A stretch of 64,000 nt of DNA from Erodium maritimum (Eukaryota > Streptophyta > Magnoliopsida > Geraniales > Geraniaceae). The notes under the pieces are model-generated. The model saw only the letters and a list, made by a program, of their open reading frames with translations, did not search any database and had not been told where the DNA came from. Numbering within the stretch: the stretch's first letter is position 1; each line of letters opens with the position of its first letter. The DNA is taken from contig OY997594.1 in the NCBI GenBank assembly GCA_963921825.1, forward strand, positions 14,947,001 to 15,011,000, read 5' to 3'. Shown piece by piece: positions 54,801-64,000 of this stretch. The translations under genes were made by a program, and so were the position numbers.

Positions 54801-55147
54801 TAAAATACTGAATACTAGAAGAATTAGCAATGCTTGCCTCTCATTAATCTTGCTCCTTCTCCGTTGCTCAGTCTCTGAATGCTTGGACCTCGGCGTGTTC
54901 CCCTTCTGTTCAATGTTCTTCCCGACTGTTGAAACAAATACAGCACATTGAAAACCCTCCCAGAAAATTCGAAGAAGTAACCAGCTCAGAATCAAAGGAT
55001 TATTACGAACTGTGCGCAATTAGATATAAACCATATACAAATATACATACACGAACCTCTGTATGAATTGGACACGTTCCCGCCAACGAGCTCGTCGTCA
55101 GCGTCTCCGTCTTCTTCCTGCGTGTGATTCTTCGTGGGTTTCATCAT
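51893..55147 (-). CDS. BIM2: BIM2-like bHLH transcription factor (BES1-interacting Myc-like)
   Basis: Seen: seven minus-strand exons, 55147-55057, 54925-54838, 53957-53888, 53794-53699, 52887-52451, 52285-52156 and 52000-51893 (TAA), giving 339 residues. The bHLH domain spans residues 43-97: [18 protein letters not shown] with the H-E-R residues that read CANNTG boxes, then [10 protein letters not shown], a loop, and helix 2 ending [10 protein letters not shown]. The C-terminus carries the BIM-type [20 protein letters not shown] motif and ends HKRLRTERS. Known: BIM1-3 bind BES1 and co-activate brassinosteroid-response genes in the nucleus. Most introns are GT-AG; the one after exon 2 begins GC. 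The open frame continues above the chosen ATG only to a TTG. Divergent from SRP19. Closer to BIM2/3 than to the longer BIM1 by size; the number is tentative. Confidence 0.92.
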
Positions 55148-56272
55148 TTCCAACTTCAGTCCGGTTCTTCGCCGGCAATTTCCTGCAAAATTACGACCAG
55201 ACAAAACCAAAATTCAGAAAATGGCCATCAGACACATCAAAACATACAGACACCGTACCGGAGAGCGGTGGGTGGTGGTGGTGGTGGTGCCGGAGAGGAA
55301 GGGGAGAAATGGAGCTCTGTACAGTTGGACAGAGACGGAGCCCTAGGCGAGGCCGAGGCGTTGGAAATGTTTTTTCTTTTTTACTATTACTTTATTTTAA
55401 TTTGTTTTTTTTTCTTGTTTGGTCATGCGCATGGTATTGGCAGGTGACGTCTTAAGAATGTTGCAGAGTTTATGTGTTAATAAAAAGTTGATATAATAAT
55501 ATTGGGCCGATACAAGCCCATTTGCTGGTGGAATGTGAAAAACATTGGGCTTCGTGTCAAAAAGCCTAAACAAAACCCTCCGTCAGTTTTTCTGCTACCA
55601 AGACAAAGACGAACCAGTTGGAGAAAGACGAAGATCTCTGTACCCTAATCGACCAAAGTTTCGTCTCCACTCCGTAAATTGAGGTATTTTATGCCTGCTT
55701 GTTCTTATCCGTGCATTGATTTTATCTGATCTGTGAATTTTCGTTTTGGGATCCTTTTCAATCGATGCAATTCCGTATTTTTTTTTGTCATCATGAAGCA
55801 AATAAGATGCTAAATCGCTGGGCATTTTCTGGCTCATTTTCCTTCAATCCAAACAGTCTCTTCCGGGAAAATCTGTGTATTAAGATGTGTTACCCGTAAT
55901 GCCTAAAATTTAGTTTGGTAAAAATCCATAGTTTTGATTTTGCCAATGATGGTTTTAGTTGTTGACAGTATGTATGTGTCAGTCAGAACCGGACTTTGTT
56001 AAAATTGATGGCTCAGATGCAAGATTGTTATTACTGGACCATATTGCTTATTGTTAGATGCAAGATCCTAATTATAGCTGGTGAGCTGACAAATATCCCA
56101 TATTGCATATATGTTATATATGCTTTTGCTTGTCTATGAATTGGGCTGGGGCAAAATGATCACTATTGTTTTCATGCCTTCATTGGTCAATGCATGTTGG
56201 CTAGTTGTAGATGAAATGTAGTTTGGTTTTCATGTTGTGAGTTCTGCGTTGTTGTAGGTTTGAATTGGAAAC
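55148..56272. promoter_or_regulatory. Divergent promoter and 5' UTRs of BIM and SRP19
   Basis: The BIM leader on the minus strand contains a (GGT)n run at 55267-55290 and a possible acceptor TTTTGCAG at about 55185, hinting at a leader intron. On the plus strand a C/A-rich leader (about 55580-55683) ends at donor GAG|GTATTT, and TTGTAG|GTTTG at 56257 is the acceptor just before the SRP19 ATG. The two transcripts probably start within 250 bases of each other near 55350-55590. Confidence 0.6.
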
Positions 56273-57304
56273 ATGGACGGGCAAAGTCCAAATATAAAGA
56301 AGTGGATTGTGTTTTATCCCATCTACATAAACTCTAAGAAGACAGTAGCCGAGGGAAGAAGAATTGGTGTGAGCAAAGCCTGTGAAAATCCTACCTCTGT
56401 GGAGATCGGTGATTGTTGCAGTCATCTCAAACTTCCATATACTGTCGAGGTCTGTTTTTGTGTAATTGGTGCTTTAATGCTTAGTGCTCAGTCCATTTTG
56501 CCGAAATTAGTGGTGGCCAATTTGCTTGCATGATAGATTGATAGTTTGTGTATTTGGATGTGAAGAGTGAAAAAGCCTATCCACGGGATTTCATGCAAAG
56601 AGGGAGGGTGCGGGTATTGCTGAAAAGAGAAGATGGAACTCTACACAATCCAGCCATATCATCCAGTAAGGATATTGTTTGCTGTCAGTGTAACCGTGTC
56701 CACTGCATGCTACGTTTTTTCTGCCTATTCCCAGTCCTTTATCTAATGTTGAACCATATGCAGACACTGACCCGTGCTGCTATTATTTCTGTGTGAGTGC
56801 ATAGGTGTTATTGTTGTGTTCATACTTGAGAGACTTGGTTGTCATAATGTCATTTTCCAAAATGGTTACTTTGTGTATTTATTGTTTCCAAGTTCTTTCA
56901 ACCATAGTTTCATGACATAATGTGTAGCCATTGCAGCAATGCTCTTTTGCCGTCTGAGTGAGGCTTGGGCATTATAATGGTAATTTGTGTATTTTGTTTG
57001 AAGTTCAAAGTCAAACCATTCTTCCACTATGTCATAAACATATAGTCAGTTGATGACTTGATGTACAGTAATATGCAATATTTTTCTCATCCATTATAGC
57101 GAATTCCTTGATGGCATGCACCTTATTGGGAGCAGTTAGCTTAATCTCTCATTGCCTGATTGAATTGCAGGAAAACAGCTGATGCTCCATGTTGCAGAGC
57201 TGGTTCCTAGGCATCCAGGGAGAACTAAGAAGCAGGAGCTTGCCGCCTCAACCTCAAGCACTGGTCCGGCCAAATCTGGGAAGGGCGGCAGAAAGAAAAG
57301 ATAG
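56273..57304 (+). CDS. SRP19: SRP19, 19-kDa protein of the signal recognition particle
   Basis: Seen: three coding exons, 56273-56449, 56566-56665 and 57171-57304 (TAG), joined by GT-AG introns into 136 residues. The N-terminus KKWIVFYPIYINSKKTVAEG and the core KAYPRDFMQRGRVRVLL are hallmark SRP19 sequences, and the tail is Ser/Gly/Lys/Arg-rich, ending GGRKKR. Known: SRP19 binds the tips of helices 6 and 8 of SRP RNA and readies it for SRP54, so that secretory proteins are targeted to the ER. The second exon's acceptor (GATGTGAAG|AGT) has a weak pyrimidine tract, but it restores VE-S-EKAYPRD in frame. Identification is secure. Confidence 0.96.
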
Positions 57305-58376
57305 GCCAATTAGAAGAAAGTAGTTGATGTCGTAATGACAGCCTTTGAAAGTGGGTGTGATGTTAAAACACCATTGAACATTAGTTCAGAACTGAGTTGT
57401 TTTAAACAAAAATGAATGCTGAGCTTTTTCTTGGAACTACAACACCGTTATATATACTCAATTAATCTGTGGAGCAAAGTGAAATGCATGCCTAGCTTGT
57501 AGCTTGTTATAAGTCACAGCTGAGTGGAGGTGTATTTGAACCTTTCATTTCATCCATGGATTTTTAGCTCAATGGGTCCAATCTATTTAACCACAAGTCC
57601 AGATTATGTTCATGATCTTGACTTCACTTGTTAACTCTATTGGATTCATCAGAGTGGTCCATTATTATAGTTAATGACCAAAAACTCTTTTTAATCAATG
57701 TATTTGATAGCCTTTGGTTGAGATTACCAAACATTGTGGCTTCAGAGCTTTATCAGCAATAACTATGAGTGCAAGTATTTTCTTCTGTGATTACACTTGA
57801 ATTTGAGTCTCTTACAACAAAACAAGGGCAGGCAAATTATAAAAGAATCAAATTATAGAGAAACCAAAGTATAAAATCAAGAAAAAGAGTGACTGATATA
57901 CGAGCTAATCACAGAAATGGAGAAGAGAAGAATGAGGTCAATAATACCACGTCTATATGGGGGCAACTTTAGCCCAACCACATAAGCTCTGAAAGAAAAT
58001 AATTACAACAAACAATCCAGAACTTCAACAACAAAACCAAGCAGAGGAAAATATATAAGAAAATCAACTTGCCTTTAAATGCTTTGAGATAGTGTACAAG
58101 GGTTGAGAAGTTTCAAAAGAAAATGTCTTACAAGTTACAATTCATCTCTGGCCTTCATTATCCATGAACATCTTCTTAGAACATACTGATCCCTTCATAG
58201 ACAATCAAAATTCACTGAAGGATCCTGAGCTGCTAGCACCAGCTGAATCATTGAGCGGCCGTGCTAAGATATATCATGGAAAGCTCTCTTGCTCAGGGGT
58301 GTTCCAAACAGATAGAGATTCCGAAGAATGAGCAATAACCGAACCTCTCAATCAGATAAAAACAGATTTTTATTGC
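57305..58376. other. 3' flanks of SRP19 and the F-box gene
   Basis: The two genes converge. AT-rich 3' UTR-like DNA with no further gene seen. Confidence 0.5.
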
Positions 58377-59684
58377 TCAGTATATGGAAGCATCGAACCT
58401 TGGCTCATAGAAGGAGACCTGACTATTATATGACTGAAGACCACACCCAGCAATCCAAGACCAAACCTTCTTATCCACATCATACAAAAGGCTTTTACCT
58501 TGGTTCCAAGATGTGAAACAGATCAAATTGTCTTGTCCAAAGCACTCAAACCTCTCAGCAGACAACCTCAGCAAAGCTCTGAAATACTTTGGTGGCATTC
58601 TACTTATCTCCACCCACATAACCTTCACATGATCCAATTCCCAAATTCTCATGCTTTGGAGCGTACTATACAGACCAATCCTTCCCACCAGAAAAAGCCT
58701 CTTTGGTGTCCCAGCAACTAAATACCCATCAAGTAAAGAGCGTGGAAACTTAGCAGGAATGTGCTCCCAATAACCCGTATTCAAGTGATACATCATCAAA
58801 CCAAGTGGTGAAAGGGTTTCTAAATACAACCTAGAGTCACAATACGCCATTTTTGATGAGCAAAGATTAACAGCAGGCATGATCTGATGAAGTGACCAAG
58901 TGTTGAGCTTTGAATCATATACCTCGGTAGGAAGTGATCTGTCACCATAAATATCACTAGTTGCTATAACTTTGAATGATCGGTCTATTCGATCCACAAC
59001 CATGACCAATTGTCTTTGCTGATTGTAATGCATACTTGGCAATGTCCTCCAAGTCTGTGTAAGGGGATTGCAGATCAAGGTTTTGAAAGTTAACCCATCA
59101 AGACCCGAAAAACAAACAAGACCGCCAGAAGAACCAACCAGCCAAAATGCCCATTGTGGCAAAAAAGTAAACGGGATCCTATACCATGTTTTGAGCGGCA
59201 AGCTGAATACTGAACATTGTGGGGGATGCGAGTTCTTCCAAAATGTAAGGAGGCAAGGCCCGTGAGAGGGCACTTGTGAGTGAAACTTGAGAAAGCTATT
59301 ATCTTGGAGGATTGAGTTCCACCGTTTACAAACTGATCGGAGCCTGAAGATCATAAATGGAGGAACCCTAGCTAAGATTTCATTCAATAAGTCTTCGGGC
59401 AACATTGCCCATATATTATCTTCCATTTGAATGTCTGGTTGAATTGCTTTGCCAAATGTGGCAATTGTTTCTTCATCTAAACCCCGGGGCTTGGTTTTAA
59501 CCACTTTCTGCCTTGAAGGACTGGTGTTTCTGGATCCTACTCGGCTCACAGGGCTTGTGTTCCTCGACCCACCACCCCTTTGAGGCTTAAACAAGCTATC
59601 ATCTTCACGGGAAACCCCATTTCCAATCAGTTGAGACCCTAAATCTCCAGAAACAGATGCAGGAGAATCCAGAGCACCATCCAT
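58377..59684 (-). CDS. F-box/kelch-type protein, At5g15710-like
   Basis: Seen: one uninterrupted minus-strand frame of 435 residues. The longest open frame begins at a TTG; 59684 is the first ATG ([10 protein letters not shown]). The N-terminal 90 residues are disordered, with SRNTSP repeated at 40-45 and 51-56. The F-box follows at about 92-137 ([19 protein letters not shown]...VCKRWN). The rest is a kelch/galactose-oxidase-like beta region ([37 protein letters not shown]), ending [11 protein letters not shown]. Known: F-box proteins are substrate receptors of SCF ubiquitin ligases, binding SKP1/ASK through the F-box. The protein resembles Arabidopsis At5g15710 almost throughout, as I recall it; its substrate is unknown to me. 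An inferred leader intron lies at 59731-60035. Confidence 0.93.
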   Translation of the reverse strand: MDGALDSPASVSGDLGSQLIGNGVSREDDSLFKPQRGGGSRNTSPVSRVGSRNTSPSRQKVVKTKPRGLDEETIATFGKAIQPDIQMEDNIWAMLPEDLLNEILARVPPFMIFRLRSVCKRWNSILQDNSFLKFHSQVPSHGPCLLTFWKNSHPPQCSVFSLPLKTWYRIPFTFLPQWAFWLVGSSGGLVCFSGLDGLTFKTLICNPLTQTWRTLPSMHYNQQRQLVMVVDRIDRSFKVIATSDIYGDRSLPTEVYDSKLNTWSLHQIMPAVNLCSSKMAYCDSRLYLETLSPLGLMMYHLNTGYWEHIPAKFPRSLLDGYLVAGTPKRLFLVGRIGLYSTLQSMRIWELDHVKVMWVEISRMPPKYFRALLRLSAERFECFGQDNLICFTSWNQGKSLLYDVDKKVWSWIAGCGLQSYNSQVSFYEPRFDASIY

Positions 59685-60255
59685 GCCAACGATTCTCAAA
59701 ACCCTAATCCAACCCTGGATAAGGATTCACCTAAAACGCCAGAATATAAACTCAAACGCACCAAAAGGTTTCAATCTTTCAGGTCCCAAAAGTCGATTTC
59801 AGACCCCAAACAAGCCAACCCAGAAACCCAAACGCCATCAACTAAGACAATCATTGAATTGGGTGAGCATAGAACTTCGATTTAAACGAAACCCAAGTTC
59901 CAGTCAGATCCAAAATTGATAATCTAAATGATAATGAGATAATCCGACCAACAAAACATAGACTCTTCTAGCGGATACCAAAGCGAGAAATGCAAAATTG
60001 AAGCTTCGAAGGGTCAGGTAAGAGATCAGGGTTACCTCAATATTGCAGAAACACCTGGTAAGACGAAACTTGTCAGAGCTTAGACAAGTAAATTTCGGCC
60101 ATTTGAGAGGAAAATGAGACAAAGGAACGGAAAAGCTGACCCTAATTGTCTCGTCTCTCTCTCTTCAACATTTGTTTATTTGATTTGTTTTTTTCACTGT
60201 TCGATAATTTTTGAAGAAAACAAGTTTGACAAAAAATAGTACATGAAGAAATTCA
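59685..60255 (-). promoter_or_regulatory. 5' leader (with probable intron) and promoter of the F-box gene
   Basis: On the minus strand, TATTGAG|GTAACC at 60036/60035 is a good donor and GCGTTTTAG|GTGAAT at 59731/59730 a good acceptor, implying a 305-base 5' UTR intron. Upstream of 60120 is a C/T-rich region, GTCTCTCTCTCTTC reversed, typical of a plant core promoter. Confidence 0.5.
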
Positions 60256-61640
60256 AATATTTTTTTTGATCTAATAGCTATTTTATTAATTAAAAAGATG
60301 AAAGTCCCGCAAACGTGATGAGAAGAATCGAAACTAATGTCAAAACTAAAACAGAAGTAGAAGGGTGACACATAAGTCTTGACTCGTAGGTATCAGATCC
60401 TAACTTGTACTATAGTACTCGGCTAATCCAAGAGAAATATTTGTGAGGGATTCTTCATGATGGTGGCTGATCAGACACGACCGGTGATGGTCATTTCTTG
60501 ACTCGATCTGGAAATGCTCGTGGTATGTGATAAAGGACATTTGATGGGATAACGAGCATTCAGGGAGAACACTAGGAAATGAGGGAATCAAGAGGTCAGT
60601 TGAGTCAATCTTGACAGGGCGATCTATGCGTCCCACACACAATTTAGTGTTTGGAAGCTCCCGATCCAACGGGTGGAGTTGAGGCGACAAGTTGTTACTC
60701 GCCTCTGCCAACAGCATCAACAGTTGGTTCCACCCTCCTTGACTTTGATCAAGGGTGTCAAGGTCCCGATCCTGCGGATGAAAGTGAGGTGTCTCTGCAC
60801 TGAGTCCCTGGCTGATCGGGTGCGCCACAATCATGACACTTAATTCAAGGTCAGACCTCCAATAATCGTGAATTATCAGCATGCGACCGAAGAACCAGAT
60901 ATTCAATAGAGGCGACGTATGAAGCAGAGATGGAGACTCTAGTGGCAAAGGAGAAGGAAGCGGTGGCGGCTCTAGTAACGAAGGATGAGGTGGTGGTGAC
61001 AGTAGCAGCTCTAGTAGTAGGGGATGCGAGGACGACAATGGCTCTGATGGCAAAGGAGGAGGTGGCGGTGTCGGCGTTGGTGGCGACAGAGGCAGTGACA
61101 CTGGTGGCTGCTAAGATGATGGCTCAGGGGATAGAAGCGGCGGCACTGGTGGTGGCATGTGGATCGGGGGGAGGTAACTACCGCGATGTGGATCGGCTGC
61201 GACGAGAATCATGGCCACTACCGCGATTGGATCTCGCAATCCATAGGCTGCGGTGGAGGTAACCAAGAGAATGGGATAATCTATTGTGGTGGTGGTGACG
61301 GGCGGGGCGGCGGTTTGGAGGACGGTGGGGTTAGGGGCAGTGGAGGTGGTGGAAACGGTACATGAGGTGGAAGAGAAGATCGAGTTGTCTTCTTCCTCGT
61401 CGCAACGACTTAATAAAGCATGTCGGTGGAGGCACGATCTGGCGAGGTCGTCGCCCTAGTAGGCAAGGATTACTAGCACTCCAGATCTTGTTAGTCCGTA
61501 TAAAAAATGATGGATGGTACCGGGTCAGCACACGGTTATGGGTCGGGCCGGATACCCTCCCGTGCATAGCCCTAATTGTAAAAACTAATATTTTCAGGTC
61601 GTGCCTTAGGATTTTTTCTGTGTAGTAGACCCCCACCATG
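60256..61640 (-). mobile_element. Probable retroelement remnant with GGTGGC-rich 5' part
   Basis: The plus strand opens with a T-run (60260-60268), as expected for a reversed poly-A. It then carries about 600 bases of mixed sequence, and 60920-61360 is rich in GGTGGCGG/GGCGGC purine repeats. On the minus strand this is open as a Pro/Leu/Ser-rich frame (60400-61101), probably a composition artefact. No enzyme motif; classification is tentative. Confidence 0.4.
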
Positions 61641-62039
61641 TTCCTTCAAACTGCATATCCTTGTATTGAGTCATTCCCCTCATTGTTGAGCATTAAATTC
61701 TCAAATATTTCACACTCTAAAACATATGAATCTTACACCACCTCACATGTATTAAGCCTTCTTCTAGTTTTAGGTTTACTTAGTGGTTTTTGCACAAGGG
61801 AAAACTACCAATACCTACCCAAAATCATGCCCATTTAACTGATGTTTATCATGAAGTATAAAGTTAACTGATGCATACCTTGAGGTTACAACTTGTAACT
61901 AAAAACCCCTTCTGTCAGCTAAAATGACGAAAATACCCTCAGTGATTTTTTTAAATAATTTTTTCAAAATATAAATGAAGTGATTTTTTAAATAAAAATG
62001 AAGTCATTTAATAAGTAAATAAATATATATATATATATA

Positions 62040-63323
62040 GGGAAGCAATCATGTGCGAACCCCTCTTAAAATGCGAATCTGTGAACTCAACAACAACATG
62101 ACACGTGTCGCGCTTAGAAATGCTCATTTTTTCCCCACCAAGTTTATTAATTTAATTTTTCCCGCTTCGTTTCAACTCCGATTTAATTTTTTTTGCACCA
62201 ATATTCTTATTTTTTCAAGAGCTTTCTAACAAGTAGTGGATTGCATATATTTTGATATGTTTTTGAATACGTGTGTGGATGTGTGAATATGAGTGCGAAA
62301 AAGTGTGATGTGTTTTGCAAATTTAGTGTATATGGTTTGCAGATTTAGTGTATATGGTTTGCGGATTTAGTGTATTTGGTTTGCGAATTTAGTGTGTTTT
62401 GCAAATTTAGTGTATATGGTTTGCGGATTTAGTGTATACGGTTTACGGATTTAGTGTATATGGTTTGCGAATTTAGTGTATATGATTTGCAAATGTAGTA
62501 TATGTGGTTTTAATATTACAATTAGAAAGTAATAGATTTGCCAAAAAAGTTGATAACCAATTGTGCTGTGTATTGTATAACTAACATAAGAGATCATCAA
62601 AACCATAAAGAACCATAAAGAAATTGAGACCAATTGTAATGTGTATTGTATAACCAATTGTACTGTGTATTATATAACTAACAGAAGAGATCATCTAACA
62701 TATGTGCATGCATGCATCTGTCTTCAGTGTTAATTAAAACCATAAAGAACTCAGATCATTAATCAACATGTTGCATGTAAGATGAGTATCTACAATGCAC
62801 ACTTGATAATTATAAACAGAGGCCATGGAAAGATCGACTACTTCTGTGACTACTACAAGTTACAAGAACAACTATCTAAGGCCTAAAAGAATTACACACC
62901 CATACACTAAATTCGCAAACCATATACACTAAATTCGCAAACCATATACACTAAATCCGCAAACCATATACACTAAATTCGCAAAACACACTAAATTTGC
63001 AAACCATATACACTAAATCCGCAAACCATATACACTAAATTTGCAAAACACATCACACTTTTCGCACTCATATTCACACATCCACACACTTATTCAAAAA
63101 CACATCAAAATATATGCAATCCACTACTTGTTAGAAAGCTCTTGAAAAAATAAGAATATTGGCGCAAAAAAAAATGAAATCGGAGTTGAAACGAAACGGG
63201 AAAAATCGAATTAATAAACTTGATTATAAAAAAAGTGGGGCATTTTCTGAGCGCGACACATGGCGCAATCTGGTTGAGTTCGCATGTTCGCACCGTAACT
63301 CATGGTTCGCACCTGATTGATCT

Positions 63324-63325
<2 letters not shown>
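62040..63325. mobile_element. Inner element 1 (copy B), inverted relative to copy A
   Basis: The left end GGGAAGCAATCATGTGCGAA matches the reversed right end of copy A (CGACACGTGTCA, GATGAGCATTTCTAAGCG-like blocks). The right end (GCGACACATGGCGCAATCTG...GGTTCGCACCTGATTGATCT) matches the reversed left end of copy A nearly base for base. 22-base tandem arrays lie at 62318-62512 and 62900-63048. The centre (62513-62900) differs from copy A's. Flanked by TATATA on both sides. Confidence 0.85.

Positions 63326-63371
<46 letters not shown>
63326..63371. repeat. (TA)n microsatellite, core of compound element B
   Basis: About 22 uninterrupted TA repeats lie between the inner element and the right outer arm. 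The matching left remnant is at 62021-62039. In element A the corresponding tract is at 36717-36753, with shorter remnants between and after the inner elements. Confidence 0.95.
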
Positions 63372-63372
<1 letters not shown>

Positions 63373-63822
63373 CAAAAGTAATTTTTAAATAATTTTTTTA
63401 ACATAATTATTGAAGTGTAGTTTAGGGTATTTTCCTCATTTTAGCTGACATAGGGGTTTTGAGTTACATTTTCTAAACTTAAGGGTATGCATCAGTTAAC
63501 TTTAAACTTCAGGCTAAACATCAGTTAAATGAGCATGGTTTTGGGTAGGTATTGGTAGTTTTCCCTTTGCACAATGGAGGTAACAATTTAGGATAACCTA
63601 AATCTATAAGCTAACTATCCTTGAGAGGCACATATTTAATGAAACCTGAGTATGTCTTCTTATACATACAATATACTCACATGATAATACTCTTGGACAA
63701 AACTCTCATAATCATCCCTCAAATATGTGATATCGACCACTGCATGAATACAAGGTAAACGATGTAATTGGAGAGCCATATATGTGCATGTTCCTATTGT
63801 TAGATTAATAACGACAACTTCA

Positions 63823-64000
63823 CTACTCTATGTTGATGATATGCTAATTGCTGCAAAGAGCATGGTTGAAATTGATAAGATGGAGTAACAACTTAGTAGA
63901 GAGTTTGAGTTGAAGGATCTTGGACCGGTGAAGAAGATACTTGCGATAGAGATTACTCAGGATATGAAGCGGGACATGTTGACATTGTCACAACAGAAGT
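63823..64000 (+). pseudogene. Copia reverse transcriptase fragment, broken, runs off the window
   Basis: The frame reads LLYVDDMLIAAKSMVEIDKM, then a TAA stop at 63886-63888, then FELKDLGPVKKILAIEITQD to the window end. YVDDMLIA is the catalytic reverse transcriptase motif of Ty1/Copia elements, and the DLGPVKKILAIEI stretch is also diagnostic. The frame is readable on both sides of the stop, so this is a decayed copy. It begins abruptly, and its 3' end lies beyond the window. Confidence 0.9.

Larger units (their letters stand above)
61798..63565. mobile_element. Compound Mutator-like element B with (TA)n centre holding one nested element
   Basis: Outer arms 61798-62018 and 63372-63565 are inverted copies (GGGAAAACTACCAATACCTA at both ends), flanked by a perfect 9-base duplication, tttgcacaa (61789-61797 and 63566-63574). 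The outer sequence is homologous to element A and in the same orientation (both left arms read TCAGCTAAAATGACGAAAAT and GAAGTCATTTAATA). The (TA)n centre is split by one inner element, 62040-63325. No transposase. Confidence 0.88.

Noticed and set aside
60400-61101. 233-codon Pro/Leu/Ser-rich minus-strand frame
   Set aside because: Its N-terminal half is the translation of a GGTGGC-rich simple sequence and the rest matches no family. Most likely transposon-derived.

Overview
This window is nuclear DNA of a flowering plant, most likely a eudicot. The genes are split by short GT-AG introns, non-coding DNA is AT-rich, several proteins are plant-specific (BIG, a BIM-type bHLH factor, a GT106 glycosyltransferase), and the intergenic space is filled with plant-type transposon debris. 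I cannot name the species. Six protein genes are supported, each with splice junctions I traced by hand.

Layout: 1-18634 (+) is the 3' four-fifths of BIG, the giant UBR4-like protein of auxin transport and the N-degron pathway; its first ~950 codons lie outside the window. Its introns carry a nested hAT-in-Mutator MITE pair, a solo LTR, a Tourist-like MITE, a 196-bp tandem duplication and a second nested MITE pair. 19613-20827 (-) encodes IMP3, a U3 snoRNP protein of the SSU processome. 20828-46600 is a 26-kb transposon-rich interval: non-LTR retroelement remnants on both strands, a 2.5-kb solo LTR, a Mutator-like element with a GC-rich repetitive cargo, and a 3.2-kb Mutator-like element whose (TA)n centre holds three further inverted-repeat elements. 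47546-50289 (+) is an RRT/O-fucosyltransferase-like GT106 enzyme. 51893-55147 (-) is a BIM2-like bHLH factor, divergent from SRP19 at 56273-57304 (+). 58377-59684 (-) is an F-box/kelch-type protein related to Arabidopsis At5g15710. 60256-64000 returns to transposons, including a second copy of the (TA)n-centred compound element and a broken Copia reverse transcriptase at the window edge.

The genes do not form one pathway. They are housekeeping or signalling genes: protein turnover and auxin transport, ribosome biogenesis, pectin synthesis, brassinosteroid signalling, secretory targeting and ubiquitin ligation. From memory, BIG and RRT2 are neighbours on Arabidopsis chromosome 3, while RRT1, IMP3 and the F-box gene lie close together on chromosome 5, so this window looks like an unduplicated ancestral block expanded by transposons.

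The most interesting signal is a pair of compound elements at 36519-39717 and 61798-63565. In both, a Mutator-like element with a perfect 9-bp target duplication has a (TA)n core that has received long inverted-repeat elements sharing one terminal motif. The common inner element lies in opposite orientation in the two copies, which favours independent insertions into the TA core over one composite mobile unit. This resembles the microsatellite-targeting Micron elements described in rice.
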